Shown piece by piece: positions 13,431-13,479 of a stretch of DNA of 13,479 nt. Numbering within the stretch: the stretch's first letter is position 1; each line of letters begins with the position of its first letter. The stretch is from Sulfuricella sp. GTDB lineage: Bacteria; Pseudomonadota; Gammaproteobacteria; Burkholderiales; Sulfuricellaceae. A program made the translations under genes and the position numbers. The stretch is from positions 1-13,479 of the forward strand of contig JAIOJM010000409.1 in assembly GCA_019911785.1 (NCBI GenBank), read 5' to 3'. The notes beneath the pieces were generated by a model that worked only from the letters and a program-made list of their open reading frames with translations, did no database searches and was not told the DNA's origin.

Positions 13431-13479
13431 GAATTGGAAACGGCCATCTGAGACAGGCTGGAAAAAATGGAGTCCCGCG
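13429..13479 (+). CDS. Possible start of a divergent gene, partial
   Basis: From ATG 13429 the plus strand is open for 17 codons to the window edge (MNWKRPSETGWKKWSPA). AGGA at 13413-13416 is 12 bp from the ATG, further than ideal. Nothing in this short stretch identifies a family. It may be the 5' end of a divergently transcribed gene or chance. Confidence 0.25.
   Translation, partial: MNWKRPSETGWKKWSPA

Overview
The window looks like chromosomal DNA of a GC-rich proteobacterium. The gene families (polyamine-binding protein, DHH phosphoesterase, MazG-like pyrophosphatase, thioredoxin-like ferredoxin, PAS-GGDEF-EAL, DUF411, RimK and GCS2 ligases) and the REP-like palindromes suggest a beta- or gammaproteobacterium, perhaps near Nitrosomonadales. 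That placement is an inference from family resemblance, not a search. Base composition varies: the ankyrin gene and the 5.5-8.4 kb block look less GC-rich than the 9-13.4 kb block, so the window seems to be a mosaic of housekeeping and accessory genes.

Layout. 1-145 is the 3' end of a polyamine-binding-protein gene. 215-1372 encodes a membrane protein with C-terminal ankyrin repeats, whose stop codon lies inside a REP-like palindrome. 1476-2475 (minus strand) is a toxin-antitoxin zone: an intact HigBA-like pair, toxin first, whose predicted promoter leaves no room for a 5' leader, preceded by a second RelE/Xre module in which both genes have internal deletions. 2522-3475 (minus) is a DHH phosphoesterase. 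Diverging from it is a plus-strand run: a VanZ-like membrane protein with two VanZ-like halves, a MazG-like pyrophosphohydrolase overlapping it, and a [2Fe-2S] ferredoxin.

5404-8361 is a separate unit: an extended -10 promoter, a leader with a perfect 8-bp inverted repeat, a small DUF2892-like membrane protein, and a coupled HAMP-PAS-GGDEF-EAL c-di-GMP enzyme. It is followed by a secreted DUF411-type protein that has lost most of the family's presumed metal ligands. A three-hairpin repeat (8985-9053) separates this block from the convergent operon on the right.

The most interesting unit is the minus-strand operon 13373-9050: C39-like cysteine peptidase, RimK-type ATP-grasp ligase, GCS2-type carboxylate-amine ligase, and N-formylglutamate amidohydrolase-like enzyme. 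The first three genes are joined by 4-nt ATGA overlaps. The fourth is separated from them by a 182-bp MITE-like inverted-repeat element that almost exactly fills the gap. Two different amide-bond-forming ligases with a peptidase and an amidohydrolase suggest a pathway that makes, trims or recycles a small peptide or peptide tag. No substrate peptide gene is visible in the window.
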